DNA of 64,000 nt from Actinomycetota bacterium (GTDB taxonomy: Bacteria; Actinomycetota; Thermoleophilia; RBG-16-64-13), in the NCBI GenBank assembly GCA_016278725.1, contig JADQBG010000015.1, positions 1 to 64,000 of the forward strand. Direction: 5' to 3'. A program made the translations under genes and the position numbers. Positions 9,432 to 19,182 of the stretch are shown here, in pieces (the stretch's first letter is position 1; each line of letters opens with the position of its first letter). The notes beneath the pieces were generated by a model. That model had not been told where the DNA came from. It was given only the letters and a program-made list of their open reading frames with translations, and made no database searches.

Positions 9432-9980
9432 ATGGCTCTCGCCAAATGGATCGTGGACAGGGCCCACTCCGACCTGACCTTCCGCGTACGGCACATGGTC
9501 ATCGCCCGGGTGAGCGGCACGTTTGGCCGGTGGGATGCGGACCTGCGGCTTGACCCGGACGACCTGGAATCCTCCGAGATCGAGGTCACCGTGGATACGG
9601 CGAGCGTCGACACCCGCGAGGCCTCCCGGGACGCCCACCTGCGCTCCGAGGACTTCTTCCATGTCGAGGAACACCCGCGCATGACCTTCAAGAGCAAACG
9701 GATCGAGAGAAAGGACGACGAGCACCTCCGCGTGTGGGGCGATCTCACCGTCCGCGACAGCACCCGGGAGATCCCGCTTGACGTACACTACAGCGGCCGG
9801 CTGACCGACCCCTGGGGAAACGACCGCGTGGGTTTCGAGGGCCGTACGGAGATCAACCGCAAGGACTTCGGGCTGGAGTGGAACACCACCCTCGAAACCG
9901 GTGGAGTGCTGGTCGGCGAGAAGGTCGAGATCACCGTGGACCTGGAGGCCACACGACAAAACGGAGAGAGCGGGTCCTAA
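9432..9980 (+). CDS. YceI family protein
   Basis: A 182-residue YceI-domain protein starting [23 protein letters not shown]. The family forms a lipocalin-like beta barrel that binds polyisoprenoid lipids. The typical motifs [26 protein letters not shown] and [14 protein letters not shown] are present. There is no signal peptide, so it is probably cytoplasmic, as with many actinobacterial homologues. The ATG at 9432 follows a GGAAAGAAGG ribosome site. Confidence 0.92.
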   Translation: MALAKWIVDRAHSDLTFRVRHMVIARVSGTFGRWDADLRLDPDDLESSEIEVTVDTASVDTREASRDAHLRSEDFFHVEEHPRMTFKSKRIERKDDEHLRVWGDLTVRDSTREIPLDVHYSGRLTDPWGNDRVGFEGRTEINRKDFGLEWNTTLETGGVLVGEKVEITVDLEATRQNGESGS

Positions 9981-10141
9981 CCGGCCGCCCGGAGCCGGCC
10001 CGTTACTCCGCGGCTCCCCGTTCACTCTTACGCGGCAGCCCTCGGCCCCCCCATGTGGGCAGTCCAACTCTGGCCCGCCGGCGAGTAGTGCCCGGGCTAG
10101 CTGAGCGAGAGAATGGGGAACATCGACTTCGAGGAGGCAAC

Positions 10142-10858
10142 ATGGCCGAACCAATAGTGCGCGCGGTCGGCGTGCACAAGACATACGACACCGGCAAGAT
10201 CAAAGTCAACGCGCTGCAGGGCGTTGATCTGACCATCGACCGCGGCGAGATGGTGGCCATCGTCGGCCCCTCGGGCTGCGGCAAGACCACCCTGCTGAAC
10301 GTGCTCTCGGGCCTGGACGACCTGACCGCGGGCGAAGCCTACATTGAAGGCGAACCTCTGCAGAAGATGTCGGACCGCAAGCGCACGCGCTACCGCGCGG
10401 AACGCATGGGCTTCGTCTTTCAGTTCTTCAACCTGCTCCCGGTGCTCTCGGCCGCCGAAAACGTCGAACTGCCTCTGCTTGTCGCCGGCGTCAAGCCCGG
10501 GGAGGCCCGCGACCGAGCCGCCGATGCGCTTGCGCTCGTGGGGCTCGGCGGAGAGGAAGACAAACGTCCGGCGGAGATGTCGGGCGGCCAGCAGCAAAGG
10601 GTGAGCATCGCCCGCGCCTTGGTGAATCGGCCCGCCATAGTCTGGGGCGACGAGCCCACCGGCAGCCTGGACAGCGAGAACTCCGCGGACATCATGCAAC
10701 TGCTCAGACAGTTGAATCAGGAGCACGACCAGACGTTCGTGCTGGTGACCCACGATCCCACCGTTGCCGCGGCCACCGACCGGATCATCCGCATGCGCGA
10801 CGGTCTGGTCGAAGACCATGGGAGCCCCCTCCCAGCCGCCGCCGGAACCCGAGGCTAG
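10142..10858 (+). CDS. ABC transporter ATP-binding protein (LolD/MacB type)
   Basis: A 238-residue ATPase with Walker [10 protein letters not shown], signature [15 protein letters not shown] and Walker [14 protein letters not shown], with the LolD/MacB-like [23 protein letters not shown] stretch. A GAGGAGG site lies just before the ATG at 10142. The FtsX-type permease starts eight bases after its stop, so the pair is an ABC export or lipoprotein/peptide-handling system of the type VII mechanotransmission family. Confidence 0.93.
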   Translation: MAEPIVRAVGVHKTYDTGKIKVNALQGVDLTIDRGEMVAIVGPSGCGKTTLLNVLSGLDDLTAGEAYIEGEPLQKMSDRKRTRYRAERMGFVFQFFNLLPVLSAAENVELPLLVAGVKPGEARDRAADALALVGLGGEEDKRPAEMSGGQQQRVSIARALVNRPAIVWGDEPTGSLDSENSADIMQLLRQLNQEHDQTFVLVTHDPTVAAATDRIIRMRDGLVEDHGSPLPAAAGTRG

Positions 10859-10866
10859 GCGGCGTC

Positions 10867-13800
10867 ATGCAAAAGCTTTTTGGAGTGCCTATCGACCAGC
10901 TGATGATCGTGCTGGTCGCCATCTTCTCTCTGGGCGTGCTGATCTTCGTGATAGCCGCCCTGCGCAACCGGGTGGTGTTCAAACTGGCGGTGCGCAACAT
11001 TCCCCGGCGAAAGACGCAAACCGCCCTGATCATCCTCGGGCTCATGCTGGCGACCCTGCTCTTCTCCGCCGCGTTTGCCACCGGGGACACGCTTACCAAC
11101 AGCATCAGGCACCAGGCTCTGAGCGAGATCGGGCAAACCGACGAGATTGTGAGGCCGGAGGGAAGGGCGGCAACGCCGGCCGCTCCCGGTGCCGTCGAGA
11201 CCCCCGAGTACTTTTCCGAAGACGTCGCCGTCAAAGTCCAAAACGCCCTCTCGGGGATACCCGAGGTCGAAGCGGTCGTGCCCGCCCTGCGCGAATCGCT
11301 GCCCGCCTTCTCTCCCGACGGCGGGTTGAGCGAACCCCAGCTCGCGGTGATCGGTTTACCCTCCGAGGGCCCACAGATCGGGCGGCTGGAGGCGGCCGAC
11401 GGCAGCGCACTCCAGGTGAGCGAACTCACCGAGGATCAGGCCTATCTGAGCGCGCAGGCCGCCGAAAACCTGGACGTAGCCCTGGGCGAACAGGTTCAGG
11501 TGTTCGCGGGACCCCAACCGCGCACTTTCACCGTGGCCGGTATCTACGACCAGGGGGAACACCCCGCGGGAACGGTCTCGATGGTCGTCACACTCCCCGT
11601 CGCCCAGGATCTCCTGGACGCGGACGGCCGGCTAAACCAGGTGCTGATCAGCAACGAAGGCGACGCCGTGCGGGGAGCAAGACACACCGACCTGGTCGTC
11701 TCGACCCTGGAACCCGTGCTCGCCGGCACCGACCTGGAGGTCGCCCCGGTCAAACAGGACGCCCTCGACGACGCGGACCAGGCGGGAGCCAGCTTCTCCA
11801 CCATCTTCATCCTCTTCGCGCAGTTCTCGGTGGCGGCCGGAGTCCTGCTGATCTTCCTGATCTTCGTGATGCTGGCGGCCGAGCGCAAGCACGAGATGGG
11901 CATAGCCCGTGCCGTGGGCGCGCAGCGGGGACACGTCATTCGCGTCTTCACCTTCGAGGGAGCCGTCTACGCAGTGGTGGCCGCAGCGGTAGGCAGTCTG
12001 CTTGGAGTGGCCGTCGGCTACGCCATGGTATTCATCTTGAAGGCCGCCTTCAGCCAGATCGCCGACGCCAACGGTTCGTTGGAGCTGACCTTCGCCTTCA
12101 ACTGGAAGAGCGTGGTGATTGCCTACACCCTGGGAGTGGTTCTGACGTTCATCGTGGTGCTGGTTTCCTCCTGGCGAGTCAGCCGGCTCAACATCGTTCG
12201 AGCGGTGAGGGACATCCCTGAACCCAACATCAATCGGCGCAGCTGGAAGAGCCTGGCGATGGGCATCGCCCTTCCCCTCATCGGCGTGCTGCTCGCCGTG
12301 GTCGGGCTGCAGAGCACGCAGTACGGTCCCTTTAGCCTGGGCGTCTCCCTGGTCATTATCGGCCTGCCACTTTTGGCCCGGCGCTTTGGCCTACCCGAGC
12401 GGGTTGCCTTCACCGCAGCCGGCGCGGGCCTCCTCGCCTTTTGGCTGATGCCTGCCTCGGTACTCGATGCGTTTCTCCCCGAGATGGAGCAGGGAATCGA
12501 GATGTTCTTCCTCTCCGGGATCATGTTGGTGATCGGCGGGGTCTGGGTGGTCATCTTCAACAGCCAAGTGCTGCTCTCCCTAGTGGTGGCGGTCTTTGGC
12601 CGTATCAAAGGGGCGCCCCCGGTCCTAAAGACGGCGGTGGCCTATCCCATGCAGAGCCGCTTCCGCACCGGGATGACCCTGGCCATGTTCTCGCTCGTGG
12701 TCTTCACCTTGGTGGTGATGTCCTTCATCACCGCGGCCCTCGGGCAGGTGTTCTCCGATGAAGAGGCGCTGTCCGGCGGCTATGAGGTCAGGGCGACCAG
12801 CGGCCTGCTCAATCCCATCGAGGACATCCGCGCCGCGATCGCCGCTCCTCCCGATTCGGGGGTCAGCGGTGGCGCCGGCCAAGACGAACCGGGGAGCACC
12901 CTCGATCCCGCAGACTTCACCGCCATAGGCAGCGTCTCGCTTTCTCTGATCGAGGCTCGGCCGAGCGACGCCGAGATCCAACCCGAAGAGATCGGACTGC
13001 AGGGCGCCGATCAGGGTTACCTCGATTCCGTCGGCTACGGTTTCGCTCTCACCGCCCCGGGCTACGAATCGGACCGGGCGGTCTGGCAGGGTCTGACCGA
13101 ACCAGATACCGTCGTGGTCTCGGCCGCCTTGGTGCCTACCCGGGCGGACTTCTCGCAAGGAGCGCCCGAACCGCCCTTCCGTTTCGACGGCTTCTACGTG
13201 CAGGACGACGTCCTTCCCGAGGATGTGAGGTTGACGGTAACGGATCCGGCCACCGGCGAATCCCGAGAGCTGCGGGTCATCGGTGTCATCGACTCGCTCG
13301 CCATCTACACGGGGATGGCCATCACCTCCCAGGACACGCTCGCAGGAATCGTGGGAGGTCCCGTTCCCCCCAGCTCCTTCTGGTTCCAACTCGCGCCGGA
13401 CCGCGATCCTCAGACGGTCGCCCGCACGCTCGAGAGGACGTTCCTCGCCAGCGGCCTGCAGGCCGTGTCCACGGGACAGGAGATCGAGGAGTTCTCTTCC
13501 GCCAACGTCATGATCAACCAGTTGCTGCAGGGATTCATGGCCCTGGGACTCGTGGTGGGGATAGCCGCTCTGGGCGTGATTGCGGCCCGCTCCGTCGTCG
13601 AACGGCGACAGTCGATCGGCGTGCTCCGCGCGATCGGTTTCCAACGGGAGATGGTGCGGAACTCCTTCCTGCTGGAATCTTCCTTCATCGCGCTGCTCGG
13701 TATCGGTCTGGGTCTGGCTCTGGGCTTTGCGCTCTCTCCGCAGATCGTGAATTCCATGGCGGAGGACTTCGACGGCCTGCATATGGTGATCCCCTGGGGA

Positions 13801-13911
13801 ACCACCCTGATAGTCGTGGGCGTGGCCTATGTCGCGGCCCTGGTGACTACCCTCTACCCCGCGCGTCAGGCCGCGGCCATCTATCCGGCCGAGGCGCTGC
13901 GTTACGAGTAG
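10867..13911 (+). CDS. FtsX-like ABC permease, duplicated core
   Basis: A 1014-residue membrane protein. It has an N-terminal helix, a first extracytoplasmic domain, and a first FtsX core (about residues 310-440, with ERKHEMGIARAVGAQRGHVIR). A second set of helices and extracytoplasmic domain follows (about 600-880), and then a second FtsX core (about 885-1010, with ERRQSIGVLRAIGFQREMVRN). This is the single-chain permease architecture in which one polypeptide supplies both halves. It is encoded directly after its ATPase. The substrate is unknown. Confidence 0.9.
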   Translation: MQKLFGVPIDQLMIVLVAIFSLGVLIFVIAALRNRVVFKLAVRNIPRRKTQTALIILGLMLATLLFSAAFATGDTLTNSIRHQALSEIGQTDEIVRPEGRAATPAAPGAVETPEYFSEDVAVKVQNALSGIPEVEAVVPALRESLPAFSPDGGLSEPQLAVIGLPSEGPQIGRLEAADGSALQVSELTEDQAYLSAQAAENLDVALGEQVQVFAGPQPRTFTVAGIYDQGEHPAGTVSMVVTLPVAQDLLDADGRLNQVLISNEGDAVRGARHTDLVVSTLEPVLAGTDLEVAPVKQDALDDADQAGASFSTIFILFAQFSVAAGVLLIFLIFVMLAAERKHEMGIARAVGAQRGHVIRVFTFEGAVYAVVAAAVGSLLGVAVGYAMVFILKAAFSQIADANGSLELTFAFNWKSVVIAYTLGVVLTFIVVLVSSWRVSRLNIVRAVRDIPEPNINRRSWKSLAMGIALPLIGVLLAVVGLQSTQYGPFSLGVSLVIIGLPLLARRFGLPERVAFTAAGAGLLAFWLMPASVLDAFLPEMEQGIEMFFLSGIMLVIGGVWVVIFNSQVLLSLVVAVFGRIKGAPPVLKTAVAYPMQSRFRTGMTLAMFSLVVFTLVVMSFITAALGQVFSDEEALSGGYEVRATSGLLNPIEDIRAAIAAPPDSGVSGGAGQDEPGSTLDPADFTAIGSVSLSLIEARPSDAEIQPEEIGLQGADQGYLDSVGYGFALTAPGYESDRAVWQGLTEPDTVVVSAALVPTRADFSQGAPEPPFRFDGFYVQDDVLPEDVRLTVTDPATGESRELRVIGVIDSLAIYTGMAITSQDTLAGIVGGPVPPSSFWFQLAPDRDPQTVARTLERTFLASGLQAVSTGQEIEEFSSANVMINQLLQGFMALGLVVGIAALGVIAARSVVERRQSIGVLRAIGFQREMVRNSFLLESSFIALLGIGLGLALGFALSPQIVNSMAEDFDGLHMVIPWGTTLIVVGVAYVAALVTTLYPARQAAAIYPAEALRYE

Positions 13912-13920
13912 TCCCGGCCC

Positions 13921-15105
13921 GTGGACCTCCTCTTTGCCTTTGCAGTAACCCTGCTGGCGGCCGTCCTCATCTCGGACCTGGCCGACCGCACGGTGCTGAG
14001 TACCGCGGTTCTGTTTCTGGTCGTGGGATTCGTCCTGGGGAGCGGGGTCCTGGGCATCCTGCCGGAGGATCCAAATGATCCCGTGGTCAAGACTCTGCCC
14101 GAGCTCGCCCTCTTCGCGATCCTCTTTACCGACGGCATGCGGGTAGGCCTGCGGGATCTCAGTTCAGCATGGCGTCTCCCCGGACGGGCTCTCTTCTTCG
14201 GCCTGCCCCTGACCATGATCCTGATCGCCTTCATGGCCCACTTCCTCACCGGCCTGACGTGGGCGGAGGCCCTGCTCCTGGGCGCGGTCCTCAGCCCCAC
14301 CGACCCGGTGTTCGCCGCGGCCATCGTGGGACGCGAGGGCGTACCCTATCGGCTGCGCCACCTCCTCAACGTCGAGAGCGGACTGAATGATGGCCTCGCT
14401 CTGCCCGTGGTGCTCATCCTGATCGACGTCGTCAGTGAGGACCCCATTCAGCTGGGCACCGTACTGCTCGAGCTGCTCGCCGGGATCGCCGTTGGCATCG
14501 CGATCCCCTACGTGTTCATCAAGCTCGAGGAAACCCGCTTCCTCTCCGCCTCCAAGGGCTACCAGCCGCTCCACGCCTTCGCCCTGGGACTCGTCATCCT
14601 GGCGATCACTCTCGTCACGGGGGCCAACGAGTTCCTCGCCGCCTTCGCCGGCGGCATGACGGTGGCAACCATCTCCTCAGGAGTGCGGGAGGATTTCCAG
14701 AAGTTCGGGGAGTTGGTGGCCGAGCTCCTCAAGCTGGCCTCGATCATGGTCTTCGGAGCGCTCATCTCCACTGAGGTTCTCTTTGCCGACGTGGGCTGGA
14801 GCGGCTGGGTCTTCGCCCTGCTGGTGATCTTCGCGGCCCGGCCTATTGCCATCCTCCTGTCTCTCCTCGGCAGCCGGCTGGACCGCCGGGAGTGGGCCGC
14901 GGCCGCCTGGTTCGGGCCGAAGGGGTTCGCCTCCCTCGTCTACGCACTGCTGGTCTTCCACACCCCCTCCTCACAATCGTCGCTGATGTTCCACCTGAGC
15001 GCCCTCGCCATCGGGCTCTCGATCCTGCTGCACTCGTCAACCGACGTGGTGACCGCCCAGTGGCTGATGAAACACATGAAGAACGGTGACTCCCCCGGTT
15101 CTTAG
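13921..15105 (+). CDS. CPA1-family sodium/proton antiporter (NhaP-like)
   Basis: A 394-residue protein with about 12 membrane helices and CPA1 hallmarks: AELALFAILFTDGMR, GAVLSPTDPVFAAAIVGRE and the ion-site motif LLNVESGLNDGLALP. It exchanges Na+ (or K+) for protons across the cytoplasmic membrane. It starts at GTG 13921, nine bases after the FtsX permease stop, with no clear ribosome site, which suggests translational coupling to the ABC operon. Confidence 0.92.
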   Translation: MDLLFAFAVTLLAAVLISDLADRTVLSTAVLFLVVGFVLGSGVLGILPEDPNDPVVKTLPELALFAILFTDGMRVGLRDLSSAWRLPGRALFFGLPLTMILIAFMAHFLTGLTWAEALLLGAVLSPTDPVFAAAIVGREGVPYRLRHLLNVESGLNDGLALPVVLILIDVVSEDPIQLGTVLLELLAGIAVGIAIPYVFIKLEETRFLSASKGYQPLHAFALGLVILAITLVTGANEFLAAFAGGMTVATISSGVREDFQKFGELVAELLKLASIMVFGALISTEVLFADVGWSGWVFALLVIFAARPIAILLSLLGSRLDRREWAAAAWFGPKGFASLVYALLVFHTPSSQSSLMFHLSALAIGLSILLHSSTDVVTAQWLMKHMKNGDSPGS

Positions 15106-15284
15106 CGCGAAACCACCATCGACTCTCGTTTGTCCTTACACAAAGTGCTGTTTTTTCTTGACCCGGACGGTTTCCCACAGTTTGGGTACGGGTAAGGCGC
15201 CCTGCGTGGACGCTGCCACGGGGTGAGATCACTGCCACATACGATCCCCGCCCCGGACCACGGTTTCGGAAGTGAGGAGATAGG

Positions 15285-16868
15285 ATGGCTGACGAGACGC
15301 GTTTGGACGCGCCTGAGGAGCAGGGTCGGTCGGCGCACCCTCCGACCGACGAGGGACGTCGCCAAGAGCTCCAGCGCACCTACGGAGCCGGACCCGAAAC
15401 GGTCACCGGCATTCAAACCCGCTACCGCCACGACGACCGCACCTCGCGCTGGTGGTTGGTCAGCAGCGTCTTTTGGTTCGTGGCGGTGACCACCTTCGGC
15501 ATCATCATCGCGACCGAGCTGGCCGAGCCGGAGGCCTTCCAGGGCGTGAGCTGGCTGGTCTTCAGCCGGGTAAGGCCCGCCCACGTTGAGGGAGTCATCT
15601 TCGCGTGGCTGACCATGATGTACTTCGGCGCGATCTTCTACTTCTCGCCCCGGCTCCTCGGAACGCGGGCCCTCTGGAACGAAACGCTGGGCGTCGTCAC
15701 GGCGATCGTCTACAACGTCGCCCTTATCTACGGGTTCGTTGCCATCCTCGGCGGGGGATCGACCGGACGGGAATACGCTGAGTTTCCCTGGATCGTCGAC
15801 CTCCTGATTGTCGGTTGCTTCGTCAGCAACATCGTCAACATCGTCATGACCGTCAGTATCCGCCTCGTTCGTCCCCTCTACGTATCGATGTGGTGGGCGA
15901 TCGCCGCGCCGATCTGGGTGTCGGCCTCGATCTTCATCGAAAACGTCATGTGGCATCCCGGCCCCAACCCGCTCTGGGGCATGTCTGGGTTCCTGGAGAA
16001 CGGCCTGCATGACGCAATGATCAACTGGTGGGGCAACCACAACCTCTTCGGCTTGTGGCTGACGCCGGTGCTCGTGGCGGTCACCTATTACTTCGTGCCG
16101 CGCATAACCAACACGGCTCTCTATAGCCACACCCTGTCGTTGATCTCCTTCTGGGGGTTGGTCTTCGTCTATGCGGCCGTCGGTGACCACCACCTGCTGC
16201 AGTCACCCAGTCCCGGCTGGCTGAAGACCATCGCCTCGATCAACAGCGTGGCCATCCTCATACCGGTGTTCGCCTTCTTCAGCAACATATTCCTCACCAT
16301 GCGAGGGCAGTGGGACAGGTTCTTCACGAGTCTGGCTTTACGTTTCATCATCACGGGCTGGATCTTCTACTTGCTGGTCAACCTGCAGGGAGCCCTCCAG
16401 GCCATCCAACCCTTCAACGTCTACGTGCACTTCACCTACTTCACCATCGGCCACGCCCACCTCGCCCTCCTCGGTGGATTCACGATCCTCGGCATGGGCG
16501 TCATCTACTACATGCTCCCCCACATATTCAACAAGCCGCCCTACTCCCGTACGCTCGCCGAGTGGCAGTACTGGTTGGTCACGCTGGGTTTCCTCGCCTT
16601 CTTCATCGCGATGACCATCGGTGCATTCGTACAGGGGCAGAGCTGGCTCTCCGGCACTCCGGAAGTGAACGTACTCAACCAGCTGCACCTGTGGAACATC
16701 ATGCGGGCGGTTTCCGGCAGCATGATCTACACGGCGGCCTGGATCCAGCTGGTCAACATTGGGCTGACCTTCTTCCGTGACACTAGAGGCGAAGAGGCAA
16801 AGGCGGCCCGCAAGGACGCCATCGCCGGGCATCCTGCCGATGTAGCCGAACCGCAAGCGACGGCTTAG
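15285..16868 (+). CDS. ccoN: cbb3-type cytochrome c oxidase subunit I (CcoN)
   Basis: A 527-residue heme-copper oxidase subunit I with about 12 helices. Likely heme and CuB ligand histidines are visible in RPAHVEGVIFAWL (low-spin heme), WWGNHNLFGLWLTPVLVAVTYYFVP (CuB), AAVGDHHLL and TIGHAHLALLGGF. It reduces O2 and pumps protons in the membrane. The ATG at 15285 has a GAGGAG ribosome site. CcoO follows 13 bases later, which fixes the cbb3 assignment over a nitric oxide reductase. The gene opens the respiratory island. Upstream (15106-15284) there is only a weak TTGACC box at 15158 without a convincing -10. Confidence 0.92.
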   Translation: MADETRLDAPEEQGRSAHPPTDEGRRQELQRTYGAGPETVTGIQTRYRHDDRTSRWWLVSSVFWFVAVTTFGIIIATELAEPEAFQGVSWLVFSRVRPAHVEGVIFAWLTMMYFGAIFYFSPRLLGTRALWNETLGVVTAIVYNVALIYGFVAILGGGSTGREYAEFPWIVDLLIVGCFVSNIVNIVMTVSIRLVRPLYVSMWWAIAAPIWVSASIFIENVMWHPGPNPLWGMSGFLENGLHDAMINWWGNHNLFGLWLTPVLVAVTYYFVPRITNTALYSHTLSLISFWGLVFVYAAVGDHHLLQSPSPGWLKTIASINSVAILIPVFAFFSNIFLTMRGQWDRFFTSLALRFIITGWIFYLLVNLQGALQAIQPFNVYVHFTYFTIGHAHLALLGGFTILGMGVIYYMLPHIFNKPPYSRTLAEWQYWLVTLGFLAFFIAMTIGAFVQGQSWLSGTPEVNVLNQLHLWNIMRAVSGSMIYTAAWIQLVNIGLTFFRDTRGEEAKAARKDAIAGHPADVAEPQATA

Positions 16869-16881
16869 GAAGGGAGGGAAT

Positions 16882-18381
16882 ATGGCCGAAAAAGACTCGA
16901 AGAAACGCTGGGAGCCGATCTACCGGTCCGCACCTCCCGGCTGGGCGACGCATCCGCGCAAACGAATGCTGATGACCCCCATGCTGATCTTCTTCGGCGG
17001 CATCTTTGCTTTCGCCGTCCCGACGATCGTCGCGGCCTTCTTCCAGATGGCCTTTTTCAGCCCACCGGTGTCCGACAACTGGGCGCCGTACGGCGAGCAG
17101 GCCGCCCGCGGGCGGGAGATCTACCTGGCCAACGGATGCGTGTACTGCCACAGCGGGTTCACCCGGCCCCAAGACGTCCGGCACGGCCTCTACTACACCT
17201 ACCCCCGCATCTCGCTGCCGGGTGATTACGCGACGAGCGACGAGGCGCCCAATCTCTGGGGGACGGCGCGGATCGGCCCCGACCTCAGCCAAGAGGGCGG
17301 CTTTCACCCGTCCGACTGGCAACGGGCGCACTTCAGCGATCCCCGCTTCACGACGCCCAACTCGATCATGCCCCGCTTCAACTTCCTCAGCGACGACGAG
17401 TTCGAAGCGCTCACCGCCTTCGTGCAGCAGCGGGGCGGCAAGGCGGCGCTCGTCCGCTACGCCGGTCAGCAGGTCGCCAAAGACGGCATGCTGGCTGCGA
17501 TGGGCATGCCGGCGCCCCCCGCCAAGTCCGAGGCGGAGGCCATGACCCTGGCCGAGGTGGCCCGCGGCGTGAAGATGGGCGGGTTCATGCAGATGAACAT
17601 GGGGATGGACATGGGAGGCGGCATGGAGGGTGGCGAGGAAGAGCACCAATCGATCCTCCACCCTCACGACGAGTACATGCTCAACTTCGTCGATCGCACC
17701 TACTGGGTGATGAGTAATCCGTTACCGGTCACCGATTACAACCTCCTGCGCGGCCGCATGATCTTCCAGGAGCGCTGCATCGGCTGCCATGGCGTAGGCG
17801 GTGCCGGCGTGAGCCTGGCGACCCGCTTCCTCAGGCCGGTCCCCTTCGACTTCACGACACAGGAGGCGGCTCAGAGCGTTTTCACGTCGGAGGGATCCTG
17901 GTACTACAAGGTGCTCCGCGGCGTTCGCGGCACGGCCATGGAGAACTTCGGGAGCCGGCTGCGGGTTGACGACATCTGGCGGGTGGTCATGTTTCTCAAG
18001 ACCATCCCGAACGGCGGACTCGTGGCCGGCAGCGTGCCCACCATCGACCAGTACTACCAGTGGACGCCGCCGCCCGAGTTGCTCCAGTACATGAAGCAGA
18101 ACCCGGTCGAGAAGGCCTTCGACTTCACCACGGAAGACACCGCGGACGAACCCTTCCTGTTGGAGGCCCACCGCATCATGAACGGCATGGCTCCCGGCTA
18201 CAGCTTCCACATACCGGGGTTCGGCGACGTATCCCTGGAACGCTTCGCGCAGTTGATCGAGGAAGAATACAACCGGCTGCTGGAGGAAGGTTGGGACGCC
18301 TTCATCGCGCGGGATGGCCACCCGATTCCACCTGCGAGTCAGATGGAAATACCGCCTGAACTTAGCAAGGAACTGCGATGA
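16882..18381 (+). CDS. ccoO: cbb3 oxidase subunit II (CcoO) fused to a second cytochrome c domain
   Basis: A 499-residue membrane-anchored cytochrome c. The N-terminal helix (residues about 33-55) is followed by the FixO/CcoO domain with CVYCH at 86-90 and the conserved VRHGLYYTYPRISLPGDY and IGPDLSQEGG segments. A Met/Gly-rich linker follows (about 229-250, MGGFMQMNMGMDMGGGMEGG). A second class I cytochrome c domain has CIGCH at 299-303 with a likely Met ligand in RGTAMENFG, and about 100 residues of unknown C-terminal sequence complete it. Ordinary CcoO has one heme. No separate CcoP is in the island, so the second domain may take over its electron-input role. Confidence 0.9.
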   Translation: MAEKDSKKRWEPIYRSAPPGWATHPRKRMLMTPMLIFFGGIFAFAVPTIVAAFFQMAFFSPPVSDNWAPYGEQAARGREIYLANGCVYCHSGFTRPQDVRHGLYYTYPRISLPGDYATSDEAPNLWGTARIGPDLSQEGGFHPSDWQRAHFSDPRFTTPNSIMPRFNFLSDDEFEALTAFVQQRGGKAALVRYAGQQVAKDGMLAAMGMPAPPAKSEAEAMTLAEVARGVKMGGFMQMNMGMDMGGGMEGGEEEHQSILHPHDEYMLNFVDRTYWVMSNPLPVTDYNLLRGRMIFQERCIGCHGVGGAGVSLATRFLRPVPFDFTTQEAAQSVFTSEGSWYYKVLRGVRGTAMENFGSRLRVDDIWRVVMFLKTIPNGGLVAGSVPTIDQYYQWTPPPELLQYMKQNPVEKAFDFTTEDTADEPFLLEAHRIMNGMAPGYSFHIPGFGDVSLERFAQLIEEEYNRLLEEGWDAFIARDGHPIPPASQMEIPPELSKELR

Positions 18382-18983
18382 GCACCCGCCTCCTCGGACC
18401 GAGAACCAGGGGACGACTGCTCCGAACCGACCGTGGGCCCGCGCGTGCCCTGATGATGTTGGTCGCGGTCAGCCTGCTGCTCGTCGGGTTAGCGGCCGGA
18501 TGCGGCGAAGAAGCTGGGCGCGAGGGAGACACCGTCACGATCCTCATGGAAGGCCTGAAGTTTACGCCGAGCGAGGTGACCATAGAGCCGGGCGTGACGG
18601 TCCGCTGGATCAACAAGGACCAGACGTCCCATACGGCGACCGCCCAAGGGTGGCAGCAGGATGTCGAGCAGCCCCTGCTCTGGAACTCGATGCCGATGAA
18701 TCCTGGCGACTCCTTCGAGCGCACCTTCGACACGGAAGGCATTTTCGACTACTTCTGCATGGTGCACCCGTACATGACCGGCAAGGTCACCGTCGTCGAG
18801 GAGGGCGGACCCGAGCCGACCGATGCGTTCGTCCCCACCACCTCCGGTCAGACGACGACCACCGAGGGCCACCAGGAGTCCGGCGGAGCCGAACATAACG
18901 AAACCACGACGACGATGCACGACGAAGGTACTTCGACCACGCAGGGCGCCGGCGGACCGACCACGACCACGACCGCGGCGTAA
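18378..18983 (+). CDS. Cupredoxin (plastocyanin-like) lipoprotein
   Basis: A 201-residue protein with an N-terminal helix and lipobox LAAGC (Cys42), so it is an anchored lipoprotein. The blue-copper domain covers about residues 50-140, with ligands His85 (TSHTA), Cys127, His130 and Met133 (YFCMVHPYM). A Thr/Glu-rich low-complexity tail follows. It overlaps ccoO by four bases (ATGA), so it is translationally coupled and is a likely electron donor to the oxidase or a copper chaperone for it. Confidence 0.92.
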   Translation: MSTRLLGPRTRGRLLRTDRGPARALMMLVAVSLLLVGLAAGCGEEAGREGDTVTILMEGLKFTPSEVTIEPGVTVRWINKDQTSHTATAQGWQQDVEQPLLWNSMPMNPGDSFERTFDTEGIFDYFCMVHPYMTGKVTVVEEGGPEPTDAFVPTTSGQTTTTEGHQESGGAEHNETTTTMHDEGTSTTQGAGGPTTTTTAA

Positions 18984-18997
18984 GGAGAGGCAGGATC

Positions 18998-19180
18998 ATG
19001 GAACACTCGTTCATCGCCTGGGTCTTCCTCATGTCCTTTGCCCTGGTCGGGCCCGGTCTGGTCTTCCTGCTGGTCGCCTACGTCCGGGGACACCTGAACC
19101 AGACCGAGGAAATGCGTTGGTTGCCGACGAGAACCGAGGAAGAAGACTACTGGCAGCGGACGTGGCCGGGGGGTGAATAG
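18998..19180 (+). CDS. Small single-helix membrane protein of the oxidase cluster
   Basis: A 60-residue protein with one membrane helix (about residues 7-29) and a short acidic/Trp-containing cytoplasmic tail ending EEEDYWQRTWPGG. Size and topology resemble the small CcoQ/CcoS subunits of cbb3 oxidases, but I cannot see a diagnostic motif. Its ribosome site is GGAGAGG, and the next gene starts two bases after its stop. Confidence 0.72.
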   Translation: MEHSFIAWVFLMSFALVGPGLVFLLVAYVRGHLNQTEEMRWLPTRTEEEDYWQRTWPGGE

Positions 19181-19182
19181 CC

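Noticed and set aside
12625-13782. Minus-strand open frame opposite the FtsX permease
   Set aside because: No domain, no ribosome site, and fully covered by a conserved membrane protein gene on the other strand.
15106-15284. Strong promoter for the ccoN island
   Set aside because: There is a TTGACC at 15158 but no matching -10 at the right distance, so I do not annotate it.
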